Shown in pieces: positions 35,644 through 44,943 of a DNA stretch of 64,000 bases (the first letter of the stretch is position 1; every line of letters begins with the position of its first letter). Under the pieces are notes generated by a model that was given only the letters and a program-made list of their open reading frames with translations, did no database searches and had not been told where the DNA came from. The translations under genes were made by a program, and so were the position numbers. Source of the stretch: Deltaproteobacteria bacterium (GTDB lineage Bacteria; Myxococcota; Kuafuiibacteriia; Kuafuiibacteriales; Kuafuiibacteriaceae); assembly GCA_016713425.1 (NCBI GenBank), contig JADJPE010000005.1, positions 2,728,001-2,792,000 of the forward strand, in the 5' to 3' direction.

Positions 35644-35960
35644 GTTTCGACGCCGAGACCCAGTCGGGGCAGACCTCGTGTTGGAGCTTGCATGAACCCC
35701 AACCGCCAAGTCGCCACGGCTGAGGCCGGCGCACACCGGAGCGGGCGTCCGCTCGAGGCGGAACACGCCTTTCTTGTCGAAAGGCCAGCCCGCCGCCCAT
35801 CTGCACGAAGCCTTCGCTCTTTTGCCTCCTCTTCCACGCGATAGACTTGCCGAATGTTCTCGCCGAAAATAGGCGAGGGCGGATTGCTGACTTCGTGCGC
35901 CTGCACAAAGGTGCGGACGTCGAACCGTGGATGCATGCACTGCCAGTTCAGGGGCATCAT
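35625..35960 (-). CDS. Possible small protein coupled to pirin
   Basis: The pirin stop in its corrected frame overlaps this ATG (ATGATG). The first 55 codons (MMPLNWQCMHPRFDVRTFVQ, then FGENIRQVYRVEEEAKERR) look protein-like. The later part is Arg-rich and may be out of frame. No family is recognised and it overlaps DUF2934 tail to tail by 19 nt. I list it because of the coupling only. Apart from this, 35644-35956 shows no gene. Confidence 0.25.
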   Translation of the reverse strand: MMPLNWQCMHPRFDVRTFVQAHEVSNPPSPIFGENIRQVYRVEEEAKERRLRADGRRAGLSTRKACSASSGRPLRCAPASAVATWRLGFMQAPTRGLPRLGLGVETHDELL

Positions 35961-36692
35961 CCCGCCTGCTTGTCTGGGGGCTCCACCAACGACGCACCGA
36001 GGTCGACGAGCAGGATTTCAGTCTTGGCTAGAGCGGTGAGCGACACGGCGCGTTCCCTAGAAAAACCCCGCACCATCTCCGGCGCCCAGGACCGCGGCAC
36101 CGAGCGAGGCTTGTCCATCCACGACATGGATCCAGGCGTGCCGCTCATTCGAGAGGTCATGGATGATGTGTTGTCCTTCGGCGACGATAGAAGAATAGAG
36201 GAACGCATCCTGGTGGATGCAGAGCGACCCCTTCCGAGCATCGGGCGAAGCCACGAGACAAAGAACCCCGCTACGCGCAGCGATACTAAAGCGCTTCTGC
36301 TCATGACCGGGCGTGAGGCCCTCGTCTGAAGGTCGCAGCCAAATCTGGAAAACGTGGGCCCACCCGGTCGGCGACGCGTTTGTCTCGCTGTACCGGATCC
36401 CACGTCCAACGGTCATGCGCTGAAATTCGCTCGCTTCAATGAGCCCTGAGCGTCCAGTGGCATCCTCGTATGCCAAGGTCCCTTCCCGGACGTAGGTCAC
36501 GATCTCGGCATCCAGGTGCGGTTGGCGCGGGCAGGAGACGCGCGGTGGCAAGCGATCTTCTTTGAAGACCTCGAGAGCGCCGAAAGCATGGGCCTCACTC
36601 GCATTCTGAGCCTCCGCGCCGAATGTGAACCAGGTCTCCTGCTTCGAACGTCGGTCGTGGTGACGTTCTTTGGCCTTTCGAAGCGTGATCAT
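35957..36692 (-). CDS. Pirin-family protein (YhaK-like), one frameshift near the C-terminus
   Basis: This bicupin protein has the pirin pattern DRLPPRVSCPRQPHLDAEIV, VREGTLAYEDATGRSGLIEA, and MTVGRGIRYSETNASPTGWA, then VFQIWL. Pirins bind iron and are linked to redox or quercetinase activity. The usual first metal-site HPH is here HLD. The frame stops at 36057 after GAGDGAGFF. Switching frame in the run AAAAACCCC (36060-36068) continues as SRERAVSLTALAKTEILLVD, LGASL, which is a normal pirin end. This is probably a base-count error or a recent mutation. GAGG precedes the ATG at 36692, and a strong sigma-54 match lies upstream. Confidence 0.8.
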
Positions 36693-36745
36693 CAGGTGCC
36701 TCGCGATGGCGCTTCGACGTGCTTGGCAATCATACACAAATGGGC

Positions 36746-36761
36746 TGCATTTTGCGTGCCG
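36746..36761 (-). promoter_or_regulatory. Candidate sigma-54 promoter of pirin
   Basis: CGGCACGCAAAATGCA on the minus strand matches 10 of 12 positions of TGGCACG-N4-TTGCW (GG at 36760-36759, GC at 36748-36747). It lies 54 nt upstream of the pirin ATG. This is the best match in the window. Confidence 0.65.
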
Positions 36762-36867
36762 GTCTATCGCAGGTTGTCAGGGTCGCGTCACAAGGCCCGT
36801 GCTCAGCGTCGAGTCGACCGGAATGGTGGCGCCTCCATCAAAATCGAGTCTCGCAACGCGACTCAGC

Positions 36868-38718
36868 CTAGATGGCAGAATGGGCGCGAGACGGAAGCAC
36901 GCCATCAGTGGCGAGCGCCTGAAGCTCCATGCCCGTAAGCGTCTCCTTTTCGAGCAGCAGTCTGGCCCCTTGGCGCAATAGATCTGTCTTGACGCGCAGA
37001 GTCTCGGTGACCCGGGTGTGTTGCTCTTCGAGGATGCGCCGCACCTCGGAATCGATTTCGCGCGCGGTCTCGGCGCCGTACTCGCCGGAAGACGACGAGC
37101 CGGGGGCCTCAAGATCCATCGGGCGCCGGTCGCGCTCGAAGCTGATCTGCCCGAGTTTGTCGCTCATGCCGTACGCCTTGACCATGCTTCGGGCAATGTC
37201 GGTGGCCTTGAGGAGGTCATCGCGAGCGCCGGTCGAGGTCTCTCGATAGATGAGCTCTTCGGCGACTCGGCCGCCCAGGAAGACCGCAATCTTGTTCTCG
37301 AGCTCACTTCGGGTCATCAGGAAGCGATCCTCGGTCGGAAGCTGGAGCGTGTATCCGAGGGCGGCGATGCCTCGGGGAATGATCGAGATCTTTTGAATCG
37401 TATCGAAGCTTGGAATCGACATGGCCATGAGCGCGTGCCCTATCTCGTGATGGGCGACGCGGTCCTTTTCCATCGGGTTGAGGACTCGGTTCTTCTTCTC
37501 TAAGCCACCCACGATGCGCTCCACGGCCTCCTGAAGTTCAGGCAGTCCAACCATCTCCTTCTCGCGCCGAACGGTCAGCAACGCCGCTTCGTTGATGATG
37601 TTGGCCAAGTCGGCGCCGACGAATCCAACGGTCATGGCCGCGATGACTTCCAGGTCTGCGTCGGGGCCCAGCGTCACGCCGCGCGCGTGGACCTTGAGGA
37701 TCTCCAATCGTCCGGCCTTGTAGGGCCGACCCACGACGACGTGCCGGTCGAACCGTCCGGCGCGCAAGAGGGCCGGGTCGAGGATCTCGGGGCGGTTTGT
37801 GGCGCCGATGAGAATCACGCCGTCGCGAGAATCGAAGCCATCCATCTCGACCAAGAGTTGATTCAGCGTCTGCTCCCGCTCTTCGTGGACGGCCGGTCCG
37901 ATCCCGCGCGCCTTGCCGAGCGCATCCAGTTCATCGATGAAGATGATGCACGGGGCTTTGCTCTTGGCTTGGACAAACAAGTCGCGCACCCGGGATGCAC
38001 CGACACCCACAAAGAGCTCAACGAACTCAGAGCCGCTGATCGAAAAGAACGGGACGCCCGCCTCGCCCGCAACGGCCTTGGCGAGCAGCGTCTTGCCCGT
38101 TCCCGGTGGGCCGATGAGAAGGACGCCCTTGGGGATGTGTCCTCCGATCCTGGTGAATTTTTCGGGTGCCTGCAGGAACTCGATGACCTCGACGAGCTCC
38201 TCCTTGACCTCCTCGACCCCCGCGACGTCATTGAAGCTGACCTCGATCTCCTTTTCCATGTAGATTCGGGCCTTGCTCCGGCCGATCGTCATGAACCCAC
38301 TTTGGCGTTGACCCATGCGCTGTGATGCGAAGCGCAAGATCGCAAAGACGATGAGAATCGGCAGGATCCATGCGAACGCTTCTGCTAGGAACGTGCTCTC
38401 GGGGAGGCCGGTCACTTTCACGCCTTGCTTTTTCAGATCTCGAAACAGATCGTCGTCGTCGACCCGCAGCGTTTCGAATGCGCCGCTCTTTGCACCCTTT
38501 CGGGCGCGGGACGTCATCTGGCCGTGGATGAAGGTGCGAGAAACGGACACCGACTCCACCTCGCCAGCCAGGACCGCGGTCTTGAAGTCGCTGTAGGCAA
38601 TGGTCGACGGATTCTGTCGGCTGGCGATGAGGCTTGGAATAAGGAAGAAGGCCCCGACGAGAGCCATCATGATCCAGGGTTTCGATGAAGCTTTCTTGAT
38701 CAGTCTATTCAGATCCAT
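36868..38718 (-). CDS. ftsH: ATP-dependent zinc metalloprotease FtsH
   Basis: This 616-aa membrane protease degrades misfolded membrane proteins and selected regulators. Two N-terminal membrane helices (about residues 15-31 and 112-130) flank a periplasmic domain. Walker A GPPGTGKT lies at about 203-210, Walker B IIFIDELDALG and the second region of homology (ATNRPEILDPALLRAGRFDR) follow. The zinc motif is HHEIGHALM near 424, where most FtsH have HEAGH. A third ligand region is GGRVAEELIY. It is the last gene of the run hflK - hflC - unknown - ftsH. HflKC is the known membrane partner of FtsH. This may be a second, island-borne FtsH beside a housekeeping one. Confidence 0.95.
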   Translation of the reverse strand: MDLNRLIKKASSKPWIMMALVGAFFLIPSLIASRQNPSTIAYSDFKTAVLAGEVESVSVSRTFIHGQMTSRARKGAKSGAFETLRVDDDDLFRDLKKQGVKVTGLPESTFLAEAFAWILPILIVFAILRFASQRMGQRQSGFMTIGRSKARIYMEKEIEVSFNDVAGVEEVKEELVEVIEFLQAPEKFTRIGGHIPKGVLLIGPPGTGKTLLAKAVAGEAGVPFFSISGSEFVELFVGVGASRVRDLFVQAKSKAPCIIFIDELDALGKARGIGPAVHEEREQTLNQLLVEMDGFDSRDGVILIGATNRPEILDPALLRAGRFDRHVVVGRPYKAGRLEILKVHARGVTLGPDADLEVIAAMTVGFVGADLANIINEAALLTVRREKEMVGLPELQEAVERIVGGLEKKNRVLNPMEKDRVAHHEIGHALMAMSIPSFDTIQKISIIPRGIAALGYTLQLPTEDRFLMTRSELENKIAVFLGGRVAEELIYRETSTGARDDLLKATDIARSMVKAYGMSDKLGQISFERDRRPMDLEAPGSSSSGEYGAETAREIDSEVRRILEEQHTRVTETLRVKTDLLRQGARLLLEKETLTGMELQALATDGVLPSRAHSAI

Positions 38719-38747
38719 AGCGGATCATCTCCGTCCTGCCACCGCGC

Positions 38748-39317
38748 TCACCTGGTGCTGCCCCCAGGCACTTTATGGAGACGACGGCCAGGACCATCGA
38801 ATCGATCCCGAGCCTCGGTGACGCCGGCCCCGGCGGTTCCCGGTGCCGACGCCACCAAGCCCAGATTCGGCGATGCGGTGCTCAAGAGCATGCGTACGTC
38901 GTCGGTTAAGAGGGGAGAGGAGAACCGTTCGAAGGTCAGGCGCCGGCCGAGGGCTTGGCGGGCTTGAGCGAAGTTTATCGCTCGATCTTGGTCGCTCTCT
39001 CCCGCCGCCTCGCTGGACCTCGGGCTGATCACGACCCAATAACTCAACTCTGGGTCGAGTTGGCCCACCATGATCGCGACCGAACCCGGCCTGGGTTCTC
39101 CGGGTCGGTAAGCACGATTGAACGTGTAGTGACCTGCTGGAGTCCGAAATCCCCACGCCGGCTGGGCCTGGTAGCCGGGCGGCAAAAATCGACGCTCGGG
39201 TCGCGCCGGTTCGACCTCGGCGCTCGCCGAATCACGAGCGGCGTCAGCGACTCGCCCGTCATCCAGCGCCCAACGATCCATGGCCTCGGTCCATCCCAAT
39301 TCTCGTCTGTCCGCCAT
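38748..39317 (-). CDS. Unknown protein between hflC and ftsH
   Basis: This 189-aa protein is not one I recognise. It begins MADRRELGWTEAMDRWALDD, is rich in Ala/Arg/Asp/Pro, and has a central motif PAWGFRTPAGHYTFNRAYRP. Two segments later come YWVVISPRSSEAAGES and FERFSSPLLTDDVRMLLS. There is no signal peptide or membrane helix, so it is probably cytosolic. GGAGGTGGTT precedes the ATG at 39317. It lies 30 nt before ftsH and 110 nt after hflC, so it may modulate the FtsH-HflKC complex. That is only inferred from position. A (CCGACCAT)x4 tandem repeat (39375-39406) lies upstream. Confidence 0.65.
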   Translation of the reverse strand: MADRRELGWTEAMDRWALDDGRVADAARDSASAEVEPARPERRFLPPGYQAQPAWGFRTPAGHYTFNRAYRPGEPRPGSVAIMVGQLDPELSYWVVISPRSSEAAGESDQDRAINFAQARQALGRRLTFERFSSPLLTDDVRMLLSTASPNLGLVASAPGTAGAGVTEARDRFDGPGRRLHKVPGGSTR

Positions 39318-39374
39318 AACCACCTCCGAGGTTGCCCGTTCGGGTCCATCTCGTTCCTGCTCCGATTCGACGCT

Positions 39375-39406
39375 CCGACCATCCGACCATCCGACCATCC
39401 GACCAT
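39375..39406. repeat. (CCGACCAT)x4 tandem repeat
   Basis: This is four perfect copies of an 8-bp unit between hflC and the unknown gene. Changes in copy number would alter the spacing between the two genes. No function is known. Confidence 0.8.
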
Positions 39407-39426
39407 CAAAACGATGGGAGGCTCTC

Positions 39427-40449
39427 TTATCGGCTGGAGAATGCCTCGCGCCGTTTCGCGGGACGCACATTGGAGGTCAAAGCTTCGTTCGGGGTCATGG
39501 CTTTCAGGAACTTGAACAGGTCGCTGTCTGTCGAAAGGACGAGCGTCGTATTCTCGTTGATGATGGACTGATAGGAATGAATCGTGAGCGTGAATTCGAA
39601 GAATTCCACCGATTGCCGACTCTGGTTGTAGGCGCTCGTATAGATCTCGGCCGCCTTGGCGTCCGCCGCTCCGCGTATTTCCTCAACCGCTCGATAGGCC
39701 TCGGACTGAATCTTGTTCAAGTCGCGGACGCGATTGCCTCGAATTCTTGCGGCCTCTCCGTTGCCCTCGGACAAGAAGCGTTCGGCGATCTGACGGCGTT
39801 CGCTGATCATTCGGTCGTAGATCTTGGGACGTACGCTCTCATTATAGTTGATGCGCTTGAAGCGGATATCAAGAAGCTCGATGCCGAACACGCGCACCTT
39901 CTCGGCGGCGGCGGCAAAGATCTCGCCCTCGACGAGCTTGCGACCCTTCTGAATTGGCACGAGCGAGCCCATGTTCAACTCACGCTCGGCGTCGGTCAAG
40001 AGAGTGTCTCGCAGCGGAACACGATCCTTGGTGGTGCGAATGATTTCGATCAGCTCGTGTTTTGCCACGGCATTCCGAGTCTCGCTGCCCAAGATGTCGT
40101 CAAGTCGAGATTGAGCACTTCGTTCATCGCGGAGGCGGAGAAAATACTGAAGCGGATCATTGATACGCCACCGCGCAAAGAGATCCACCGAAATGTAGAG
40201 CTTGTCTTTTGTGGGCATGTCCGAGGGGCTCCCATCCCACTCGAGAATGCGCTTTTCGATGGGGTTGATATCCTGAATGAACGGCATCTTCGACTTGAGG
40301 CCGGCCGAAGTTACCGGGTCGCCGACCGGCTTCCCGAACTGCGTGATGATGACTTGCTCCACCTCGCTGACCGTGTAGAACGAGTTGGACGCGAGGTACG
40401 TGCAGACGACCAGCATCGTGAATAACATGATCTGGATGAATCGCTTCAT
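39427..40449 (-). CDS. hflC: HflC, SPFH-family partner of FtsH
   Basis: This 340-aa protein has an N-terminal membrane helix (FIQIMLFTMLVVCTYLASNS) and a prohibitin/SPFH domain (VSEVEQVIITQFGKPVGDPV, ADVFARWRI-type segment). A coiled-coil C-terminal half follows (AERFLSEGNGEAARIRGNRV, EAYRAVEEIRGAADAKAAEI). HflC and HflK form a cage around FtsH and limit its access to substrates. Its start overlaps the hflK stop as ATGA. The length is normal and there is no break. Confidence 0.92.
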   Translation of the reverse strand: MKRFIQIMLFTMLVVCTYLASNSFYTVSEVEQVIITQFGKPVGDPVTSAGLKSKMPFIQDINPIEKRILEWDGSPSDMPTKDKLYISVDLFARWRINDPLQYFLRLRDERSAQSRLDDILGSETRNAVAKHELIEIIRTTKDRVPLRDTLLTDAERELNMGSLVPIQKGRKLVEGEIFAAAAEKVRVFGIELLDIRFKRINYNESVRPKIYDRMISERRQIAERFLSEGNGEAARIRGNRVRDLNKIQSEAYRAVEEIRGAADAKAAEIYTSAYNQSRQSVEFFEFTLTIHSYQSIINENTTLVLSTDSDLFKFLKAMTPNEALTSNVRPAKRREAFSSR

Positions 40450-41502
40450 GGTCGTTTGTCCTCGCGGCGGGATGGGTTGAGATCGAGGAACGGAAGGATT
40501 CCGCGCGTACGTTCATCGACGACGATCTTTGAGCGAACGCCCGGCATGACCTTCTGTAGCGTCTCGACGTAGATGCGTCGACGGGTGACCTCCGGGGCTT
40601 TGACGTACTCCGCCAGCAAGGCGTTGAATCGGGCGACATCGCCTTCTGCTTCATTGACCCGCTTGAGCCGGTAGCCGTCGGCCTCGCGAACGCGTTGGTC
40701 CTTTTCTCCTTCCGCCAGCGGGATGACCTTGTTGTAGTCGCGTCGAGCCTCGTTGATGAGCTTCTCCTTCTCCTGCTGAGCTTGGTTGACTTCGTTGAAC
40801 GACGCCTGCACAGGCTCGGGCGGGTTGATGTTTTTCAGTTGGACCTGATCGATGCTGATCCCCATTGCATACTTGGTCGAAAGAGCCTGCATCTTGGTTA
40901 AGGCTTCCGACTCGATTTCCTGGCGGCCAATGGTGATGACCTCGTCGACGGTGCGATCGCCGACGACCTCCCCGCATGACCGACTCCGAAACATAACGAA
41001 GTGTCTCGCTCGGTTCGCGGACTTCGAAGAGAAACTTGACGGGGTCGGAGATTCGGTACTGAACGACCCACTCGACCAGGGCCGCGTTCAAGTCACCCGT
41101 CACCATCTGGGTCTGCCGCTTCGCGTCCTGTGGTCGCGGGCTTTGGTGCTGATCGATAGCGCCGGGCGTGATGAAGCCGAATTCTTGCTTCAGTTGCCGT
41201 TTGACCGGGACGATGGTTGCCGCATCGATGCCCATGGGCAGCTTGAAGTGGAGCCCCGGCGGGACGTTCTCGAGATACTCTCCGAAACGCTGGACGACCG
41301 CGACCGAATCGCTCGGCACGGTGTACCAAGATGTCCACGCGCCGGTCGCTGCGAGGATGACGACGAGAACAAGCGCCCCCGCGTTCAGGCCGTTCGACGT
41401 GAGCTTCTGCCAGCGCGCCTTGGTCTCGCGGGTCAGCGCTCCGAAGTCGAAGTGGGCGCCTGAGTGATCTCTGCGCCCTCCGTTGCCTGTGCTTTGTTCC
41501 AT
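40446..41502 (-). CDS. hflK: HflK, SPFH-family partner of FtsH (one frameshift)
   Basis: The N-terminal half reads an anchor helix (GALVLVVILAATGAWTSWYT) and the SPFH start (SDSVAVVQRFGEYLENVPPG, then PVKRQLKQEFGF). The C-terminal half (VQLKNINPPEPVQASFNEVN, EAEGDVARFNALLAEYVKAP, RRRIYVETLQKVMPGV) lies in another frame. The switch is at the C run 40970-40973, after YVSESVMRG. One base too many or too few there would join them into a normal HflK of about 350 aa. GAGG precedes the ATG. It heads the hflK-hflC-unknown-ftsH unit. Confidence 0.88.
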
Positions 41503-41572
41503 TGGATTGCCTCACTGTGCCGACTGTCTGGATCGACCCGCCTACGCTCAGTAGGAGAGTGGATCGCGATGC

Positions 41573-43180
41573 TCAGTTTTCGATCGATACGTCAATGCGT
41601 CGATTCATTGCACGGCCTGCGGACGTGTCGTTGCTCGCGATCGGTGCGTTTTCGCCGCGGCCTTCAGATGTGATCTGATTCGACGGGATTTTGCCTACGG
41701 TCGTGAGAAACTTCGCGACGCTCGTGGCGCGGGCGCGGGAGAGTGCGAGGTTCGTTTCTTCGGCTCCGGTCGAATCCGAATGGCCGGAAACCGTGACTCG
41801 CCCTTTCGGAAATATGTTGAGCGACAGAATCACCTTGTTGAGCAAGGCGAAGTTGTTCGAATCAATCTCGGCCTTTCCAGGGCGAAACCCAAAACCCTTC
41901 AGACGGATGAGCACGTTGGGCCCTTGGCGGAAGACGTCGGCCTCGTCCGCCGAGAACATGACGCGCACATTCTCATAGCGGGCTTGACCTTCGCTCTCTC
42001 GCCGCGCCGCCGCATCGCGTTCCGTTGTCTCGCGAGACAGTCTGCCTTGGAGTTCGGTGACCTGTTGGGACGCCTGAAGCTTTGCCTGTTGGATCTGGGC
42101 TTGATTTCCGCTGCGAAGCGCCGCGAGTTGTTTCTCGTGACTCGCCAGGATTCCTTCCAATTCTAGGCGGCGTGCATTGGCCAGTTCTTCCAGCTTTGCA
42201 TTGAGGCTCTGGATGCGCTCTTGGCCCAGTCGGTGGGCTTCGCGGAGGTCTTGGGTCGATTGAACGAGTGATGCGACGTCGTCTTTCAGCGTAGCCACCA
42301 CCTCCGCATTCGAGCGATCGAAAGGAAGCGTTCCTGAAGTGAGAGGTTGGCGCACCTGCTGAAGCTGCGCTTGATACCAAAGGAGGATGTCTTCCGGAGC
42401 AAAGTCTTGCTGCTCGAACCATTTGCCTACGGCCGTGATTTCCGCAGCGCGCCGCGCAAACCAAATGGCTGACCTTGCATGGGCGTTGCTCTTGTCGAGA
42501 TGGCTGCGATCTGCGTCCAGCACGGCCGTGGCCAATTGCAGCTTCTGCTTGGCCGCGATGAGCGTTTTGGGCGCGTAGTCGTTCGCGTGGACGCTCTCTG
42601 CCTTCTTGATCGCGTCGGCGGCGGCGGCCACCAGTCCCTTCTTGATCGCGCGGAGCTCCAAGGCCGCGTAGGTCTGAATGAGCGCGGGGCGCAGCGCCAC
42701 GGCATGGTCAAATCGGTTCCGCTCGAGAAGTCGCGCGGCGTCGGCGAAGTCAGCGTCGGCCTTTGCGAAGTCCACCTCGAAGAGGCCGGACGCCCCTTGC
42801 TCATCGGCGCGATCACGCGTGGCCATGACCTCTTCCATGACGCGGCCGTTGGTGTCGACCGCCTGGCGCAACACGTCGAGCTCTTCGAGGCCAGCCTGGG
42901 TCGCTTGGTTGGCTTTGTCCTTTTCTGCGTTCTGGGCATAATGGACCGCGTCGTCCAAGAGAGCCTCGGTCTTTCGGTACTGCTCAGGGGCCAGGAGGGA
43001 CGAGTTTCGTGCCTGGGCATCGAGCAGGCCGGCGTTGAGCTCGTGGGCACCATCGTACTGCCTAAAGACGTCGTCTCGCGTGAGAGAGCTTGTCGAGGCA
43101 CACCCGGCACCTATGGCGGCGATCAGGACCGCGGCGAACGCGGTTCTGCTGTTTCCTTGTTTGTGAGTTGTCGTTGTCAT
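41573..43180 (-). CDS. OmpA-family lipoprotein with helical DUF4398-like N-terminal part
   Basis: This 535-aa lipoprotein has signal peptide MTTTTHKQGNSRTAFAAVLI and lipobox IGAGC (Cys27). A long helical region (about residues 35-400) includes repeats similar to DUF4398 and a coiled coil. A C-terminal OmpA peptidoglycan-binding domain follows (VTVSGHSDSTGAEETNLALS, RARATSVAKFL, RGENAPIASN, NRRIDV). Such proteins tie the outer membrane to the wall. I chose the ATG at 43180 because the signal peptide starts there and the longer frame upstream is implausible. It follows the TM-helix gene by 98 nt. Confidence 0.9.
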   Translation of the reverse strand: MTTTTHKQGNSRTAFAAVLIAAIGAGCASTSSLTRDDVFRQYDGAHELNAGLLDAQARNSSLLAPEQYRKTEALLDDAVHYAQNAEKDKANQATQAGLEELDVLRQAVDTNGRVMEEVMATRDRADEQGASGLFEVDFAKADADFADAARLLERNRFDHAVALRPALIQTYAALELRAIKKGLVAAAADAIKKAESVHANDYAPKTLIAAKQKLQLATAVLDADRSHLDKSNAHARSAIWFARRAAEITAVGKWFEQQDFAPEDILLWYQAQLQQVRQPLTSGTLPFDRSNAEVVATLKDDVASLVQSTQDLREAHRLGQERIQSLNAKLEELANARRLELEGILASHEKQLAALRSGNQAQIQQAKLQASQQVTELQGRLSRETTERDAAARRESEGQARYENVRVMFSADEADVFRQGPNVLIRLKGFGFRPGKAEIDSNNFALLNKVILSLNIFPKGRVTVSGHSDSTGAEETNLALSRARATSVAKFLTTVGKIPSNQITSEGRGENAPIASNDTSAGRAMNRRIDVSIEN

Positions 43181-43237
43181 CTCTTTGTTGCTCCTCGACG
43201 GAGGGCTCTCTCGGAGCCGCCCGGACGTGATGCGGCG

Positions 43238-43253
43238 TGCAAGGACGGAACCC
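43238..43253 (-). promoter_or_regulatory. Candidate sigma-54 promoter of the OmpA-like gene
   Basis: GGGTTCCGTCCTTGCA on the minus strand has a perfect TTGCA at -12 and GG at -24. It matches 8 of 12 positions. It lies in the gap between the two genes, about 58 nt upstream of the ATG at 43180. The -24 half is weak. Confidence 0.35.
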
Positions 43254-43278
43254 GGGAATTCAGTGCGCAGGCCGCAGC

Positions 43279-44883
43279 TCATGCCGCCTGCTCGGGTCTG
43301 GCTCTCGCGGGCCGTGGTGGGTTCGAACGCGCCTTGAGCCGGTCTCGGAGGTCTTCGAGTGCCTTCGATGCGGCTTCTCTTCCGCCGAGGCCGAAGGCTA
43401 ATGCGGCGGCAATCGCGACGGCACCAAAAGTGATCCCGAACGCGAGCTCGATGATCGCGTCCGCTATGCCCATCTGTCGCAAAGCCATGGCGCCAGCGAG
43501 AATCAGGACCGCGCTGCGCGTCATGGTGGACAGCGATGCACCATTTGCGAGGCCGCTCTGTTTGACGGCGCGCGCGCCCAAGTTCGCGAGAAACACGCCG
43601 ACGCCGAAGATGGCGAGACCGAGCAAGAGGTGCCCGCCCAGAAACACGAACTCGCTGCCGAAGTCCGCCACGTCGTCGAACCCGATCATTTGAGCGGCTT
43701 CGATGAAGGCGAACAGAAGGACGGACACGAGCACAAGGCCGCCCACGAGGCCCGACGGAGTCCGCTTTCCGAGGCGGACCTTTGCAAGGCCGATTCGGGC
43801 GAGGATGTCGTCGAACCCCGCGCCTTGAAGCAATTGGGTGACCACGCCGGACAGAAGGCGCGCGGCGAAGTACGCGAGGGCGATCAATAGGGTGGCACCG
43901 AAGAGCGCAGGCAGCGCGGAAAGGAAGCTCAGGAGGACCAGGCTTGCGGGCGCAGTGATGGCCTCGAGCTGCAGAGCATTTAGGGTCGCGACAGACACCG
44001 GGATCAGAATGAGCGCATACACGACGACGCCAATGAGGGAGGAGAGCTGCCGTGGGCCGAGGAACTTCGGCAATCCAACCCGCGTACTCGCGCGATCGAT
44101 GCCGATTCCGGCCAGCAGGTTCCGCGTGAGTCGCTGCCCGACGCGAGCGACGAACCAGCCGACCGCCAGGATGAGGCCAGCGCTCGCCACATTCGGGAGG
44201 AAGCCGAGGATCTTGTCCACCATACCCTGAACGGGAACGAGGAGACCGCCGAGCTGAAGGGCACCCAAGACAGCCGGCACGAAGACGAGAAGCACCAGCC
44301 AATATCCGGTCTCCGCGACCGCACGGCCCACCAGCGTCGGCGTCGGCGTCGGCGTTGGCGTCGGCGTCGGCGTCGCGGTGGCGGTGGCGGTGGCGGTGGC
44401 GGTCGGTTCGGAGCTGGAGGCGGCCGAAGCGCTAGCGACGCGGCGATCAATATCGAATCGCTTTGCCCCAGCCGACAAAACGCTCCGCGCGAGCGTGGCC
44501 GTGAGCCAAGCCACCAGCATGATGACCCCGGCACCGGCCAGGTGCGGCAGATATTCGAGAAATGATGCGAGCATGGCTTCGATCGGCTTGGACGCCGCCG
44601 TCAGGTTGGCCGTTTGCAGGAAGCCCAGCAACGTGAATGCCAAAACGAGGTAGTAAGCGCCCCTGCCGATCCAGGCGGCGGTGTCGAGCGACCGGGCGCG
44701 CTCTTCGCCAAGAATCTCTACCGCAATCCGGTTGTCGAGCCTGGTTCGACGAACGAAACCCCGCACCAGGTAGCCCGCCAGCAGCGCGATGAGCCAGCCG
44801 ACGATCAGTATCGCAACCGGCACGAGAAGGTCTGGCAGCCTCTCGATCGCGAATTCTTCCAGACCGGACAATGTCGTTTCCAT
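43279..44883 (-). CDS. Conserved-TM-helix membrane protein, mechanosensitive-channel related
   Basis: This 534-aa inner-membrane protein has repeated pairs of membrane helices of the TM_helix type (PVAILIVGWLIALLAGYLVR, LAGAGVIMLVAWLTATLARS, ASAGLILAVGWFVARVGQRL and others, each with a G-W or A-A turn). This domain occurs beside MscS channels, but no MscS beta domain was seen, so channel activity is only inferred. Residues about 160-185 form a low-complexity linker of TA and TP pairs encoded by a hexanucleotide repeat (44334-44406). The C-terminus ends in a basic tail. A sigma-54 match lies upstream. Confidence 0.82.
   Translation of the reverse strand: METTLSGLEEFAIERLPDLLVPVAILIVGWLIALLAGYLVRGFVRRTRLDNRIAVEILGEERARSLDTAAWIGRGAYYLVLAFTLLGFLQTANLTAASKPIEAMLASFLEYLPHLAGAGVIMLVAWLTATLARSVLSAGAKRFDIDRRVASASAASSSEPTATATATATATPTPTPTPTPTPTLVGRAVAETGYWLVLLVFVPAVLGALQLGGLLVPVQGMVDKILGFLPNVASAGLILAVGWFVARVGQRLTRNLLAGIGIDRASTRVGLPKFLGPRQLSSLIGVVVYALILIPVSVATLNALQLEAITAPASLVLLSFLSALPALFGATLLIALAYFAARLLSGVVTQLLQGAGFDDILARIGLAKVRLGKRTPSGLVGGLVLVSVLLFAFIEAAQMIGFDDVADFGSEFVFLGGHLLLGLAIFGVGVFLANLGARAVKQSGLANGASLSTMTRSAVLILAGAMALRQMGIADAIIELAFGITFGAVAIAAALAFGLGGREAASKALEDLRDRLKARSNPPRPARARPEQAA
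44334..44406. repeat. Hexanucleotide microsatellite inside the TM-helix gene
   Basis: Runs of GGCGTC and GGTGGC-type units encode alternating Thr-Pro and Thr-Ala. Gain or loss of a unit adds or removes two residues and keeps the frame. Confidence 0.85.
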
Positions 44884-44927
44884 GGACGTCTCTCCCTCGA
44901 CGGCGCATTTGCGCTCGTCGTTGTTTC

Positions 44928-44943
44928 TGCAGCATCTATGCCG
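44928..44943 (-). promoter_or_regulatory. Candidate sigma-54 promoter of the TM-helix gene
   Basis: CGGCATAGATGCTGCA on the minus strand matches 8 of 12 consensus positions, with TGCA at -12 and correct GG-N10-GC spacing. It lies 45 nt upstream of the ATG at 44883. The stretch 44944-45193 shows no gene. Confidence 0.45.

Noticed and set aside
41503..41572. Sigma-54 site upstream of hflK
   Set aside because: CGGCACAGTGAGGCAA has GG and GC nine bases apart rather than ten. GAGG there is better explained as the ribosome site.
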